Below, one piece after another: positions 15,618-25,357 of a stretch of 64,000 nt of DNA; within the stretch, counting starts at the first letter, position 1, and the number at the start of each line of letters is the position of its first letter. A program made the translations under genes and the position numbers. The DNA is taken from NCBI RefSeq assembly GCF_900102515.1, contig NZ_FMVS01000017.1:35622-99621 (forward strand). Direction: 5' to 3'. This DNA is from Butyrivibrio sp. INlla14. Lineage in GTDB: Bacteria > Bacillota > Clostridia > Lachnospirales > Lachnospiraceae. The notes under the pieces are model-generated. The model worked only from the letters and a program-made list of their open reading frames with translations, made no database searches and was not told the origin of the DNA.

Positions 15618-18566
15618 ATGTTATCTATCAATCTGGATGACGTGATGAAAGTCATCAATTCAATCAAGCCTTTTTTGATTGCTATAGGTATCATAATTGC
15701 AGTTGCAATCGTTATCATGATCGCAGTTATGAAGCTTAAGAAGTCAACCAAGAAGCTTGTAAGAGGCACAGCACTTGTTGCTATGCTGACTGGTATTGTT
15801 ATATGTGTGAATATGATCCTGACAGGACCTATGAGCACAATGATGGATCTTATTAGTGGAAGCGGTACAATCTCAAAGACTACATCTGATGAGACAACTG
15901 TTCTTGCACAGAATATCGCAAGAGAGGGTATCGTTCTTCTTGAGAATGATGAGAACACTCTTCCTGTTGCTTCAGGAAGCAAGCTTAACGTTTTCGGATG
16001 GGCTTCAACAAATCCTATCCTTGGTGGCGCAGGTTCAGGTGCTCTTAATGATGCATATGAAACTATCGATCTTCTTAAGTCACTTAGTGATGCTGGAATC
16101 GAGACAAACGCTGAACTTACAAAGTTCTACACAGACTACAAGGCAGACAGACCAGTAGTTGGTATGTGGAATCAGGACTGGACACTTCCAGAACCTAACG
16201 TTTCTCTTTATACAGACGAACTTATGTCAAATGCTAAGTCTTACTCAGACACAGCTATGATCGTTATCAGCCGTTCAGGCGGTGAGGGTGCAGACCTTCC
16301 AACAAATATGTCTTCTGTAGTAGATGGCTCTTTCAAGGATGGAACAACCTATACAGCTGGTACTTATGATGATACTCTCAACGAGGGTAACGACTGGGAT
16401 GCAGGTGATCACTACCTTCAGCTTACAAACAGAGAAGAAGAGATGATCGACCTTGTATGCGCTAACTTTGGCAAGGTAATCCTTGTTTACAACGGAGCTA
16501 ACGCTTTCGAGCTTGGTTTTGTAAAAGACCACCCACAGATCAAGTCAGTTCTTTGGGCAGCAGGCATGGGCCACGTTGGTATGGAGGCTCTTGGCGAGAT
16601 CGTAACTGGTGAGGTTAACCCATCAGGTAAGACAATCGACACCTATGTTTATGACATGACAAAGACACCTTGGTGGAACAACTTTGGTGACTTCAACTAT
16701 ACAAATATGGAAGACTATGCTTATGTATCAACAGGATTTACTGGCGTTGAGACTAAGGCAGAAGTTAGCTTTGTAAATTACGTAGAGGGTATCTATGTAG
16801 GATACAAGTTCTATGAGACAGCAGCACTTGAGGGGCTCATCAACTATGATGAAATGGTTCAGTATCCATTTGGATATGGCCTTTCATACACAACATTTGA
16901 GCAGACAATGGGCGACATTACTGAGGATAATGGAACAATTACTTTTGATGTAACTGTTACAAATACTGGTTCTGTTGCAGGTAAGGACGTAGTAGAAGTT
17001 TACTACAATCCTCCATATGAGAACGGTGGAATCGAGAAGGCTTCTGCAAACCTTGTAGAGTTTGCAAAGACTCAGCTCCTTGAGCCAGGCGCATCAGAGA
17101 CAATCACTATCTCTTTTGCAGCAGAAGATATGGCATCTTATGATTACCAGAACGCTAAGGCTTATGTACTTGACGCTGGTGACTATGAGATTTCTATCAA
17201 TAAGGATTCTCACAACGTTATCGATTCTAAGACATACACTGTAGGAACTACAGTAACTTATGACGGATCAAACAAGAGAACTTCAGATAAGGTTACAGCT
17301 ACAAACGCATTTGATTTTGCTAATGGTAATATTGAGTACCTTTCAAGAGCAGATGGATTTGCTAACTACAATGCAGCAACAGCAGCTCCTAAGAGCTACG
17401 AGATGCCTGCAGATGTAAAGGCTACTTTCTACAATATCAGCAACTACCTTACACCAGAAGCTACAGCAGCTGACGAGGATCCAAACGCAGCAGCAGTTAC
17501 AACTGGCGCAGCTACATCACTTCAGCTCAAGGACCTTCGTGGTCTTGCTAAGGACGATCCTAAGTGGGATGAGCTTCTTAATGCTATGACACTTGATGAT
17601 ATGAACGCCCTTATTTCTCTTGGTGGATATCAGACAAACTCAGTTGAGTCAATCGGCAAGGTTCGTACAAACGACTGTGACGGCCCTGCTTCAATCAACA
17701 ATAACTTTACAGGTGTTGGATCCCTTGGATTCCCTGTAGGTGTTACAATTGCAGCTACTTTCAACAAAGAACTTGCTTATTCATTCGGCGATTACATCGG
17801 TAAGATGGCTAACGAGATGGATGTATCTGGTTGGTATGCACCAGCTATGAACATTCACAGAACAGCTTTTGCTGGACGTAACTTTGAGTACTATTCAGAA
17901 GACGGTGTTCTTTCTGGAAAGATTGCTTCAGAAGCTACAAAGGGCTCATGGGCTAACGGAGTTTACGCTTATGTTAAGCACTTTGCATTCAACGATCAGG
18001 AAGGCAACAGATGCGACATGCTCTGCACATGGACTAATGAGCAGGCAGCTCGTGAGATTTACCTTAAGCCTTTCGAGATCAGTGTCAAGAACGTTGAGAT
18101 GACAGCAGTTATGTCTTCCTTCAACTACATTGGTAACCGTTGGGCAGGCGGATGTAAGGAACTTCTTAAGACAGTCCTTAGAGAAGAGTGGGGCTTCAAT
18201 GGCTTCGTACTTACAGACTACTTCGGAGTTTACGGATATATGTCATCTGACCAGGCTATCAGAAATGGTACAGACTGTATGCTTGTTAACTATCCAACAG
18301 CTACAAACAGCGTTCAGTTCAGAGATACAAACGGAGCTCAGCAGGCTATGCGTGAGGCTACCAAGAATATTCTCTATACTGTAGTTAACAGCCGTGCTTA
18401 TGCACCTGAGAATCTCAAGTCAGGTATGGCTTCCTGGAAGATTCTTATGATTGTTTGCGACTGCGTATTTGCAGCACTTATGATCTGCCTTATGGCTATC
18501 TTCTGCAAGAACTTCAAGAAGAATAGAGCCAATGAAAAGGCAGCAGCAGAAGCTACTGTAGAGTAA
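15618..18566 (+). CDS. Membrane-anchored, domain-permuted GH3 glycosidase
   Basis: A 982-residue glycoside hydrolase family 3 enzyme in which the usual domain order is reversed. Two N-terminal hydrophobic helices (about 15-35 and 50-70) are followed by the alpha/beta sandwich domain (AREGIVLLENDENTLPV onward), a fibronectin-III-like region after YPFGYGLSYTTFE, and only then the catalytic TIM barrel, with the nucleophile Asp867 in VLTDYFG and substrate-site residues in AGRNFEYYSED. A C-terminal hydrophobic helix (about 945-965) ends in a basic tail. Reversed GH3 enzymes are known from Butyrivibrio and Ruminococcus; anchors at both ends are less usual. GGGAGG precedes the ATG. It likely releases beta-linked sugars at the cell surface. 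Substrate is unknown. Confidence 0.88.
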   Translation: MLSINLDDVMKVINSIKPFLIAIGIIIAVAIVIMIAVMKLKKSTKKLVRGTALVAMLTGIVICVNMILTGPMSTMMDLISGSGTISKTTSDETTVLAQNIAREGIVLLENDENTLPVASGSKLNVFGWASTNPILGGAGSGALNDAYETIDLLKSLSDAGIETNAELTKFYTDYKADRPVVGMWNQDWTLPEPNVSLYTDELMSNAKSYSDTAMIVISRSGGEGADLPTNMSSVVDGSFKDGTTYTAGTYDDTLNEGNDWDAGDHYLQLTNREEEMIDLVCANFGKVILVYNGANAFELGFVKDHPQIKSVLWAAGMGHVGMEALGEIVTGEVNPSGKTIDTYVYDMTKTPWWNNFGDFNYTNMEDYAYVSTGFTGVETKAEVSFVNYVEGIYVGYKFYETAALEGLINYDEMVQYPFGYGLSYTTFEQTMGDITEDNGTITFDVTVTNTGSVAGKDVVEVYYNPPYENGGIEKASANLVEFAKTQLLEPGASETITISFAAEDMASYDYQNAKAYVLDAGDYEISINKDSHNVIDSKTYTVGTTVTYDGSNKRTSDKVTATNAFDFANGNIEYLSRADGFANYNAATAAPKSYEMPADVKATFYNISNYLTPEATAADEDPNAAAVTTGAATSLQLKDLRGLAKDDPKWDELLNAMTLDDMNALISLGGYQTNSVESIGKVRTNDCDGPASINNNFTGVGSLGFPVGVTIAATFNKELAYSFGDYIGKMANEMDVSGWYAPAMNIHRTAFAGRNFEYYSEDGVLSGKIASEATKGSWANGVYAYVKHFAFNDQEGNRCDMLCTWTNEQAAREIYLKPFEISVKNVEMTAVMSSFNYIGNRWAGGCKELLKTVLREEWGFNGFVLTDYFGVYGYMSSDQAIRNGTDCMLVNYPTATNSVQFRDTNGAQQAMREATKNILYTVVNSRAYAPENLKSGMASWKILMIVCDCVFAALMICLMAIFCKNFKKNRANEKAAAEATVE

Positions 18567-18605
18567 TAGTAATTTAGACCTATAAATATATAGGATTAAT
18601 TGGAT

Positions 18606-18643
18606 CATAGGCGGCACGGGAGGTCCTGTGCCGACCTATGTTT
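18606..18643 (+). terminator. Hairpin, possible weak terminator
   Basis: CATAGG-c-GGCAC pairs with GTGCC-ga-CCTATG across a short loop, followed by only three Ts. It may be a weak or leaky terminator between the two GH3 genes. Confidence 0.45.
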
Positions 18644-18660
18644 CCATATTTAAAAAGGTG

Positions 18661-18689
18661 TTTGCCAATTGTCACATGGAATTGGCAAA
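18661..18689. promoter_or_regulatory. Perfect 10-bp inverted repeat before the second GH3 gene
   Basis: TTTGCCAATT (18661-18670) and AATTGGCAAA (18680-18689) form a perfect inverted repeat with a 9-base centre, 24 bases before the ATG at 18714. The size and place fit an operator for a dimeric repressor. Which protein binds it is unknown. Confidence 0.5.
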
Positions 18690-18713
18690 TTACATAGATA
18701 TGCGAGGGAAAAA

Positions 18714-21131
18714 ATGAAATATCAAGATATCATTGAGAAGATGACAATTGAAGAGAAGGCAGCTTTCTTGAGCGGAAAGGGAGAATGGCAGACAAGGGAA
18801 TTTGAGAGACTTGGAATTCCATCCATATTCTGTTCAGATGGACCTCACGGTATCAGAAAGCAGGCTGGAGCGGGAGACCACTTAGGACTTAACGAATCCC
18901 TTCCTGCAACATGCTTCCCTACTGCAGCAACAGTAGCCAATAGCTGGGATACAGAGCTTGGCGAGGAACTAGGAAAGACACTTGGAAAAGAGGCTATGGC
19001 AGAAGGCGTCAACGTGCTGTTGGGACCAGGCCTTAATATAAAGAGAAGTCCTCTTTGCGGAAGAAACTTTGAATATTTTTCAGAAGATCCATATCTTGCA
19101 GGTAAGATGGCTGCATCATATGTAAGAGGTATTCAGTCACAGGGTGTATACGCTTGTCCCAAGCACTTTGCGGTGAACTCACAGGAGCTTCGTCGTATGG
19201 CTATGAATGCGGTTGTTGATGAGCGTACCTTAAGAGAAATTTATCTTTCTGGTTTTGAGATTGCTGTAAAAGAAGGTAAGGCCAAGACTATCATGTCTGC
19301 GTACAATGAGGTCAATGGCACATATGCCAATGAGAATAAGCATCTTTTGACTGATATCTTGAGAAAAGACTGGGGCTTTGACGGAATAGTAATTACTGAC
19401 TGGGGTGCTTCCAATGACCATGCTCTTGGCGTGGCAGCAGGCTCAAACCTTGAGATGCCTAATCCTGGCCTTGATTCTGCAAGAGAACTTGTGGCTGCTG
19501 TTGAGAGCGGCAAGATCAGCATGGAGGATGTGGATGCAAGAGTAGACGAGCTTCTTGATGCTGTCATGACTCTTTATGTCAACGCCCAGGGCAAGTCTGA
19601 TGACTTTGACAAGGCAGCACATCACGCAGTAGCAAGAAAAGCTGCTACTGAGAGCACAATCCTTCTTAAGAACGAGGGCAACATCCTTCCTCTTAAGCCT
19701 GGTGCCAAGGTTGCCATAATCGGAGATTTTGCCTTTGTTCCAAGATATCAGGGCGCAGGCTCATCTCTTGTTAATCCTACTAAGATTGAGACTGTATCAG
19801 AGATTCTTGGCAATTATGATGTTCAGGTTATTGGATCTTCAAGGGGCTATTCCAGAACCGGCGAGGAAGATGCTGCAACCAGGAAGGAAGCTCTTGATAT
19901 AGCAAAAAGAGCTGACATAGTTCTTTTCTTCTTTGGTCTTAATGAAGATAGTGAGTCTGAGGGTATGGACAGAACACACATGAGAATACCTCAGAATCAG
20001 ATAAATCTTTTGCAGGAACTTGGACAGGTAAATAAGAATCTTGTTGGAATCATTAGTGCAGGTTCAGCAATTGAGATGCCTTGGCATCATTACTTCAAGG
20101 CTATTCTCCACGGCTACTTAAATGGCCAGGCTGGAGCAAGCGCTGTTATGGACATTTTAACCGGTAAGGTTTGCCCATCTGGTAAGCTTTCAGAGACTGT
20201 TCCAAGAAGACTTGAGGATACACCTGCATACCGCTATTATCCAAGCACAGAGAGAACCTCTGAGTACAGAGAAAGTTTATTTGTTGGCTACAGATATTAT
20301 GAAACTGCGGAAGTTCCTGTGCTTTATCCATTTGGCTTTGGACTTTCCTACACAAGCTTTGAATACAGTGACTTAAATGTTACTGATGAAGGCATTTCTT
20401 TTACCATCAAGAACGTAGGACAGATGGAGGGCGCTGAGATTGCTCAGATGTACGTTTCTCTCCCTGATGCCAAGGTATTCAGACCAGAAAAAGAGCTTAA
20501 GGGATTTGCCAAGGTGTTCCTGAAGCCAGGAGAATCCAAAAAGGTAGAGATTGCCTTTGATGATAAGACTTTCCGTTACTGGAATGTCAAGACTAACAAG
20601 TGGGAAGTAGAAGGTGGGCAGTACAAGATCCTCCTTGGAGCTTCCAGCGCAGATATCAGGCTGACCGGCGATATTACAAGAACAGCAACTACAGAGGAAC
20701 TTCCATATGTTCCAGAGAAGATGCCTACATATTACAGCGGCAAGATCCAGACTGTAGAAGATGCTGAGTTTGAGGCACTTCTTGGCAGAAGCATTCCAGA
20801 TGGCAAGTGGAACGGACTTTTGACAGCCAATGATGCTATTTGCCAGATGTACTATGCAAAGAGCGGACTTGCCAGATTTGCTTATAAGCGTCTTACAGCT
20901 ATGAAGAAGAAAGCTGATGAGAGCGGCAAGCCTAATCTTAACGTACTCTTTATCTATAACATGCCATTCAGAGCTATGGCCAAAATGACTGGCGGCGCTG
21001 TTTCCATGGATATGGTTGATGGCATTGTTGATATTGTAAATGGTAAGTTCTTTGGTGGGCTTGGAAAGGTTATTTCCGGTTACTTCCGTAACAGTAAGCT
21101 CAACAAAGAGTATGAGGCTAAGATTAAATGA
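18714..21131 (+). CDS. GH3 beta-glucosidase-type enzyme
   Basis: An 805-residue cytoplasmic GH3 enzyme in the normal domain order: catalytic barrel with the nucleophile Asp229 in IVITDWGASNDH and the substrate motif GRNFEYFSEDP, then the alpha/beta sandwich (ATESTILLKNEGNILPL), then the fibronectin-III-like domain after YPFGFGLSYTSFEY. No signal peptide. I chose ATG 18714, behind GCGAGGG, over an upstream in-frame TTG at 18669, which lies inside an inverted repeat. A C-terminal extension of about 130 residues follows the usual GH3 end. Together with the anchored GH3 enzyme it suggests two-step breakdown of oligosaccharides outside and inside the cell. Confidence 0.93.
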   Translation: MKYQDIIEKMTIEEKAAFLSGKGEWQTREFERLGIPSIFCSDGPHGIRKQAGAGDHLGLNESLPATCFPTAATVANSWDTELGEELGKTLGKEAMAEGVNVLLGPGLNIKRSPLCGRNFEYFSEDPYLAGKMAASYVRGIQSQGVYACPKHFAVNSQELRRMAMNAVVDERTLREIYLSGFEIAVKEGKAKTIMSAYNEVNGTYANENKHLLTDILRKDWGFDGIVITDWGASNDHALGVAAGSNLEMPNPGLDSARELVAAVESGKISMEDVDARVDELLDAVMTLYVNAQGKSDDFDKAAHHAVARKAATESTILLKNEGNILPLKPGAKVAIIGDFAFVPRYQGAGSSLVNPTKIETVSEILGNYDVQVIGSSRGYSRTGEEDAATRKEALDIAKRADIVLFFFGLNEDSESEGMDRTHMRIPQNQINLLQELGQVNKNLVGIISAGSAIEMPWHHYFKAILHGYLNGQAGASAVMDILTGKVCPSGKLSETVPRRLEDTPAYRYYPSTERTSEYRESLFVGYRYYETAEVPVLYPFGFGLSYTSFEYSDLNVTDEGISFTIKNVGQMEGAEIAQMYVSLPDAKVFRPEKELKGFAKVFLKPGESKKVEIAFDDKTFRYWNVKTNKWEVEGGQYKILLGASSADIRLTGDITRTATTEELPYVPEKMPTYYSGKIQTVEDAEFEALLGRSIPDGKWNGLLTANDAICQMYYAKSGLARFAYKRLTAMKKKADESGKPNLNVLFIYNMPFRAMAKMTGGAVSMDMVDGIVDIVNGKFFGGLGKVISGYFRNSKLNKEYEAKIK

Positions 21132-21146
21132 TGGAGGATTTTTGTA

Positions 21147-21707
21147 ATGAATTTTTGGAAGAGTTTCGAGGAGAAGCATCCTAAGATTGCAAAGTGGGTG
21201 CGCGAGGGAGGCTTGTTTGTGGTCGTAAGTAACCTGATCACAGTATTTAAGTACCTTCTCCTTACATTTTTACCAGCAGCTTTTGCATTTTTAGGAGACA
21301 GGTCTTTTGGCTGGCCTGGAATTCCTCTTACATTATTTGGTGAGACATTTGATTGGAATATTCTTGGTTACGACCAGGCACATGGCGGACTTGCCTACTT
21401 TGTAGCTTACATGATCGCTATGGTTATCGGTGAATGCATTAACTTCCCTATCCAGAAGCTTTTTGTATTCCGTAACCACGACAAGCCTGGCAAGCAGATT
21501 GCATGGTATGTTGCAGCATTCATCCTGATCACCTGCATCGTAAACTCAATCAACTGCATCTGGGTAGCTGTAGCAGGCAAGTTTGTTCCAGCATTTGTTT
21601 ACAACATCGGTACTACAGTATTAAACGGCGGCGTTTCAATGGTAGTATTCTTCTTTGTAAACAAGATAATCTTCCCTGAGACCGTGAAGAAGGCGGAGAA
21701 TGAGTAA
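21147..21707 (+). CDS. Small polytopic membrane protein, GtrA-like
   Basis: A 186-residue protein with about four hydrophobic helices (roughly 20-45, 75-100, 115-140, 145-170). The motif NFPIQKLFVFRNHDKPGKQ between helices resembles the loop of GtrA-family proteins, which are associated with lipid-linked sugar transfer. The assignment is tentative. It starts 15 bases after the GH3 gene with a GGAGG ribosome site, so it is probably co-transcribed with it. Confidence 0.6.
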   Translation: MNFWKSFEEKHPKIAKWVREGGLFVVVSNLITVFKYLLLTFLPAAFAFLGDRSFGWPGIPLTLFGETFDWNILGYDQAHGGLAYFVAYMIAMVIGECINFPIQKLFVFRNHDKPGKQIAWYVAAFILITCIVNSINCIWVAVAGKFVPAFVYNIGTTVLNGGVSMVVFFFVNKIIFPETVKKAENE

Positions 21708-21830
21708 TAGTTCCGGGGCTTCGCGCATATGGTACTAAGGGACGAAGCCAATGGGTCATTTATATGGTCATTTATACAGGAGTTGCATTGTTTTTGGGTG
21801 ATATACCTATAAAACAGACGCAGCTCCTTA

Positions 21831-21870
21831 TTTTTATTGAATAGGAAATTGCTTTCCTATTCAATAAAAA
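21831..21870. terminator. Bidirectional terminator-like hairpin, perfect 18-bp stem
   Basis: Bases 21831-21848 pair perfectly with 21853-21870 around a TTGC loop. The stem is flanked by A/T tracts, so it can stop transcription in both directions. It lies in the 517-base gap 21708-22224. Confidence 0.8.
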
Positions 21871-21937
21871 ACGCTCCGCTGTGGATGCGCACCTCGCGGA
21901 GATGAAGTTTATTGCTTCGCAATACCGCTCGGGCGCG

Positions 21938-21959
21938 AAAGAGTCGCTAGCGACTCTTT
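21938..21959. repeat. 22-bp perfect palindrome
   Basis: AAAGAGTCGC-TA-GCGACTCTTT is fully self-complementary over 22 bases. It could be a regulator site, a protein-bound chromosomal site or a terminator relic. Confidence 0.6.
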
Positions 21960-21989
21960 GTTCTAGGTTCAAAAGCAATTGAAACAAAT

Positions 21990-22228
21990 ATGAGGGGCAA
22001 ATTGTATAAACTTATGGGCGTGCAGAATCCTTCCAACCAGCAGGCGCTGCACATATAGAGGCTTTCGAGAAATGCCTTGAACAAGCCCTGGTTCCTCATT
22101 GCAAAAAAGCTGCGTTGATATTTTCTTTGAAGCTTGATAAAATCGAGCGGAATATGTTTAGTTTTGAAAACGAAATATCAGATTTGTGGAAGGAATATAT
22201 TGAGGACGATATTCAGGAGGAAACATGA
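21990..22228 (+). pseudogene. Frameshifted small gene remnant upstream of the first TIR gene
   Basis: An ORF starting at ATG 21990 (MRGKLYKLMGVQNP) stops at 22056-22058. The adjacent frame is then open to a TGA at 22226-22228 and reads EAFEKCLEQALV, later ENEISDLWKEYIEDDIQEET. The TGA overlaps the ATG of the TIR gene (ATGA), as expected of a once-coupled upstream gene. One frameshift would join both parts into about 78 residues. The family is not recognised. The coding look is moderate only. Confidence 0.4.
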
Positions 22229-25200
22229 GTTTACACTATAATGCATTTATATCATACAAACATGCAGAACTTGATAATAAAGTAGCTGCTGACATAGAGA
22301 AACTATTGGAGCGATATCACATTCCTAAAAAGATCCAGAAAAAAACCGGAATGAAGAAGATAGAACGCATCTTCAGGGACAAGGACGAGCTTCCAATTAC
22401 CAGCGACCTTACAGACACCATAAATGAGGCACTTCTTAATTCAGATTACCTTATAGTTCTCTGCTCCAAGAGCACACGCCTTTCAACCTGGGTTGAGAGG
22501 GAGATAAGTCTCTTTTTACAGACCCATCCATTAGACCACGTTCTGACTGTACTGGCTGAGGGCGAGCCCTATGAAGTCATCCCTCAGATGCTCCTTAGCA
22601 GAACTGTTCAAAGACCTAACTACATGGGTCAGCTGGAAACAGTTATTGAGCCGGTTGAGCCCCTTTCCTGCGATTTTCGCCTTCCTCGCAAGGAAGCCAT
22701 AAACACTGAGCTTCCAAGACTTGCTGCTGCTCTTATTGGCTGCTCCTATAACGAGCTTATGAACAGACAGCGTCAGTACAAGATGAAGAGACTTACTGCC
22801 ATGGCAGCAGGCGTGATGGCGCTCTCTGTGGGCTTTGGCGGATACATGCTCTATAGCAACCAGAGGATCAACGAGAACTACCAGAATTCACTTATCAACC
22901 AGTCAAGATACCTGGCCAACTCTTCTGAACAGCTTCTTGAAGATGAAAAGAGAATTGATGCCCTCCACCTTGCGCTGGCAGCCCTTCCAAATGAAGAGAC
23001 ACCTGACAGACCAGTAATTCCAGAGGCAGAAAGAGCTATAGCAAACGCAAGTCTTGCCTACGAGACAGTTTACGGCTCCAATATCACATCAGTCTGGAAC
23101 TATACAATGCCTGATAATATAGACAAGTTCTATGTGGGGCCTGACGGAGACTCCCTGGCTGCCATCGATATGTCTGACAACGTGATGGTTTGGGATGCCC
23201 AGACAAAAGAACTTGTGTATAGCTATTCTTCAAGCGATGACTGCGCAGATGTGATCTACTACATATCAGAAGATAAGCTCCTTGTAACAGGCTTATATTT
23301 TGTCAGATGCGTCGATGTCAAGAATAAGACTGTCCTCTGGGAACATGAGAAATTAGGCGATGGAGCAGTGGCTAACTATTATGCAGCTAGTGACAATGGT
23401 TCTTTTGTCTATGTGCCAGTAGGAGATTCCACTATTTATAAGCTGGATTCAGCTACCGGAAATATAGTGGACACCTATGGTTTTGCAGAAAATGATCTTG
23501 ATGCTATGAAGTGCTATTTTGTTGACATGATCATTTCTCCTGATGAACAAAAGCTCATGTTTGAAGTGGAACTGGGTGATACCAAGGATAAAAGCCTATG
23601 CATATATAATCTATCTGACAAGACCTATGAGTTTATAAACCTCAAGGCGATGGGGCTATATACTGATGATAACTTCCTTTCCACTTTCTGCTGGATAGAC
23701 AATGATACAGTAGCTATAGCAGTAAACCAGGAAGGAATGGGCGGAAACTACGGTTTCCTTAACATGGATGTTTACTCAACAAACCATGACATAATTACTT
23801 GCATAAACTTGGAAGATAAATCTACAAGATGGAACTACGATTTCTCTTTTACCACCTATTCAAGCACAGATGGATTCATAGTTCTGACTGAAATGGACGG
23901 CCTCTGCTTCTACAAAGGAAACAAGGCAACGATCATAGATCCAAATACTGGTGAAATGCTCTATGATTACAACTTAAACGACGTAATTGTCGGAGCCAAG
24001 CTAAACAAGGGCGCAGAACTTCCTATCTTCCAGACTGAGTCAGGAAAACATGCTATGCCACTTCCTTCACAGGGAACTGACACCATTGCTTTAACCAAGT
24101 ATTTTACTGATGATATTGACAGCATAAAGGTTTCAAAGGGAGCCTATGCACACGTAAGAAACAGCAACTCTATTATTTACTATGGTGTGGGCGTTTCAGA
24201 TGATGAGTATCTTAGCTTTGATGCGACTCTTTCTTATGACAACATCATGTCACAGAGTGCATTTGTAGGAGAAAACAGTCTTGCTGTACTCAGAGGAGAT
24301 GACGCCGGAATAACCATTGACCTATATGATGCTCAGAATAAAAAGTTCTTAAAGAGCGTTCATATAGATAATGAGGATAATTCTGATTATCACTACAAAT
24401 TTATTGCAGCAGATAATGGCAAAATATATATTTCCCACTATTCAAGCATCGGAGGAAATGTATTAGAACTTATTGAACTTGATGATATATCAGGAAACAA
24501 CAAGACAACTACACTGGCTGAGGAAACAAGCTGCGGTGTGACGTCTTATAAAGATGGCAAGATAGCTTATTTTGACAGTAAATCTTATTCACAGAATACT
24601 ATTACTCTGTATGATGTAGAGACAGCTGAGAAAAAAGAGTTTGCGCTTCCTGAGAATGGATATGTAAATGTCGAGAATATAGAGTATTGCCCGGAAGATG
24701 GCATAATCTATCTGGCCGGAAGTGCTGACTACATCCTGAATGTTGAATCAGGAGAAGTGGCAAGCGTTACCCACTCTTCAGACTGGCAGGATACTAAGAA
24801 GGTGAGGATTGATGCTACAAGCCACAAGACTATTGAGACTGACTTTTCTTCAATTGAAGTCAGCGACTATACAGGCGAACAGCTTTATAGCATCAAATGC
24901 CCAGAGATAAAGCCATACGATGTATCAGTTTACAGAGCCTTAGATAATAGTAAGGCAGTTTTGCTGGTTCCTTATGAGGATGGACTGCTCTATAGATACG
25001 ACCTTGAGACTGGAGAACTTATTGGAAAAACAGAATTTACCCCATATACATCTCCGATCACAACAGACAGGGTTGAATTTAATTATGATCTTGAGAATAA
25101 TTTACTCTATCTTCAGATTGATGGCGTAATAGATATTATCGAGCTAAAGAGCTATGTCCAGACAGCCTGCGTTGTAGGAAGCCTTGGATATCACGAGGGC

Positions 25201-25356
25201 ACAGATACCTTCATTGTTACATCTGATGTTGAGAATTCTCAGGAAGAGATAGGATATTTCAGACACTACTCAGTCCAGGAACTTATTGAGAAAGCAAGGA
25301 AACTTACAAAAGGAACAGAACCTTCACAGGAATTAAGAGAAGAATACGGATTCTAA
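22225..25356 (+). CDS. TIR domain - transmembrane - beta-propeller protein, copy 1
   Basis: A 1043-residue protein. The N-terminal TIR domain (about 1-180) starts NAFISYKHAELDNK; the candidate catalytic Glu93 lies in STWVEREI, four residues after Trp89, as in NAD-cleaving TIR domains. One membrane helix (about 190-210, LTAMAAGVMALSVGFGGYML) follows, then a helical stretch and about 700 residues of repeated four-strand blades with Asp/Gly turns, typical of WD40/PQQ-like propellers. Inferred topology is TIR inside, propeller outside. It has AGGAGG 5 bases before ATG and lies 1 base upstream of a close paralogue. It could be a receptor, defence or regulatory protein; nothing in the sequence decides this. 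Confidence 0.85.
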   Translation: MSLHYNAFISYKHAELDNKVAADIEKLLERYHIPKKIQKKTGMKKIERIFRDKDELPITSDLTDTINEALLNSDYLIVLCSKSTRLSTWVEREISLFLQTHPLDHVLTVLAEGEPYEVIPQMLLSRTVQRPNYMGQLETVIEPVEPLSCDFRLPRKEAINTELPRLAAALIGCSYNELMNRQRQYKMKRLTAMAAGVMALSVGFGGYMLYSNQRINENYQNSLINQSRYLANSSEQLLEDEKRIDALHLALAALPNEETPDRPVIPEAERAIANASLAYETVYGSNITSVWNYTMPDNIDKFYVGPDGDSLAAIDMSDNVMVWDAQTKELVYSYSSSDDCADVIYYISEDKLLVTGLYFVRCVDVKNKTVLWEHEKLGDGAVANYYAASDNGSFVYVPVGDSTIYKLDSATGNIVDTYGFAENDLDAMKCYFVDMIISPDEQKLMFEVELGDTKDKSLCIYNLSDKTYEFINLKAMGLYTDDNFLSTFCWIDNDTVAIAVNQEGMGGNYGFLNMDVYSTNHDIITCINLEDKSTRWNYDFSFTTYSSTDGFIVLTEMDGLCFYKGNKATIIDPNTGEMLYDYNLNDVIVGAKLNKGAELPIFQTESGKHAMPLPSQGTDTIALTKYFTDDIDSIKVSKGAYAHVRNSNSIIYYGVGVSDDEYLSFDATLSYDNIMSQSAFVGENSLAVLRGDDAGITIDLYDAQNKKFLKSVHIDNEDNSDYHYKFIAADNGKIYISHYSSIGGNVLELIELDDISGNNKTTTLAEETSCGVTSYKDGKIAYFDSKSYSQNTITLYDVETAEKKEFALPENGYVNVENIEYCPEDGIIYLAGSADYILNVESGEVASVTHSSDWQDTKKVRIDATSHKTIETDFSSIEVSDYTGEQLYSIKCPEIKPYDVSVYRALDNSKAVLLVPYEDGLLYRYDLETGELIGKTEFTPYTSPITTDRVEFNYDLENNLLYLQIDGVIDIIELKSYVQTACVVGSLGYHEGTDTFIVTSDVENSQEEIGYFRHYSVQELIEKARKLTKGTEPSQELREEYGF

Positions 25357-25357
25357 T

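Noticed and set aside
20373..21179. A 268-codon minus-strand frame
   Set aside because: It overlaps the C-terminal half of the GH3 gene and has no ribosome site or recognised domain.
21831..21959. Insertion-sequence ends
   Set aside because: The palindromes are not paired terminal repeats, no transposase frame lies between or around them, and no target duplication is visible.
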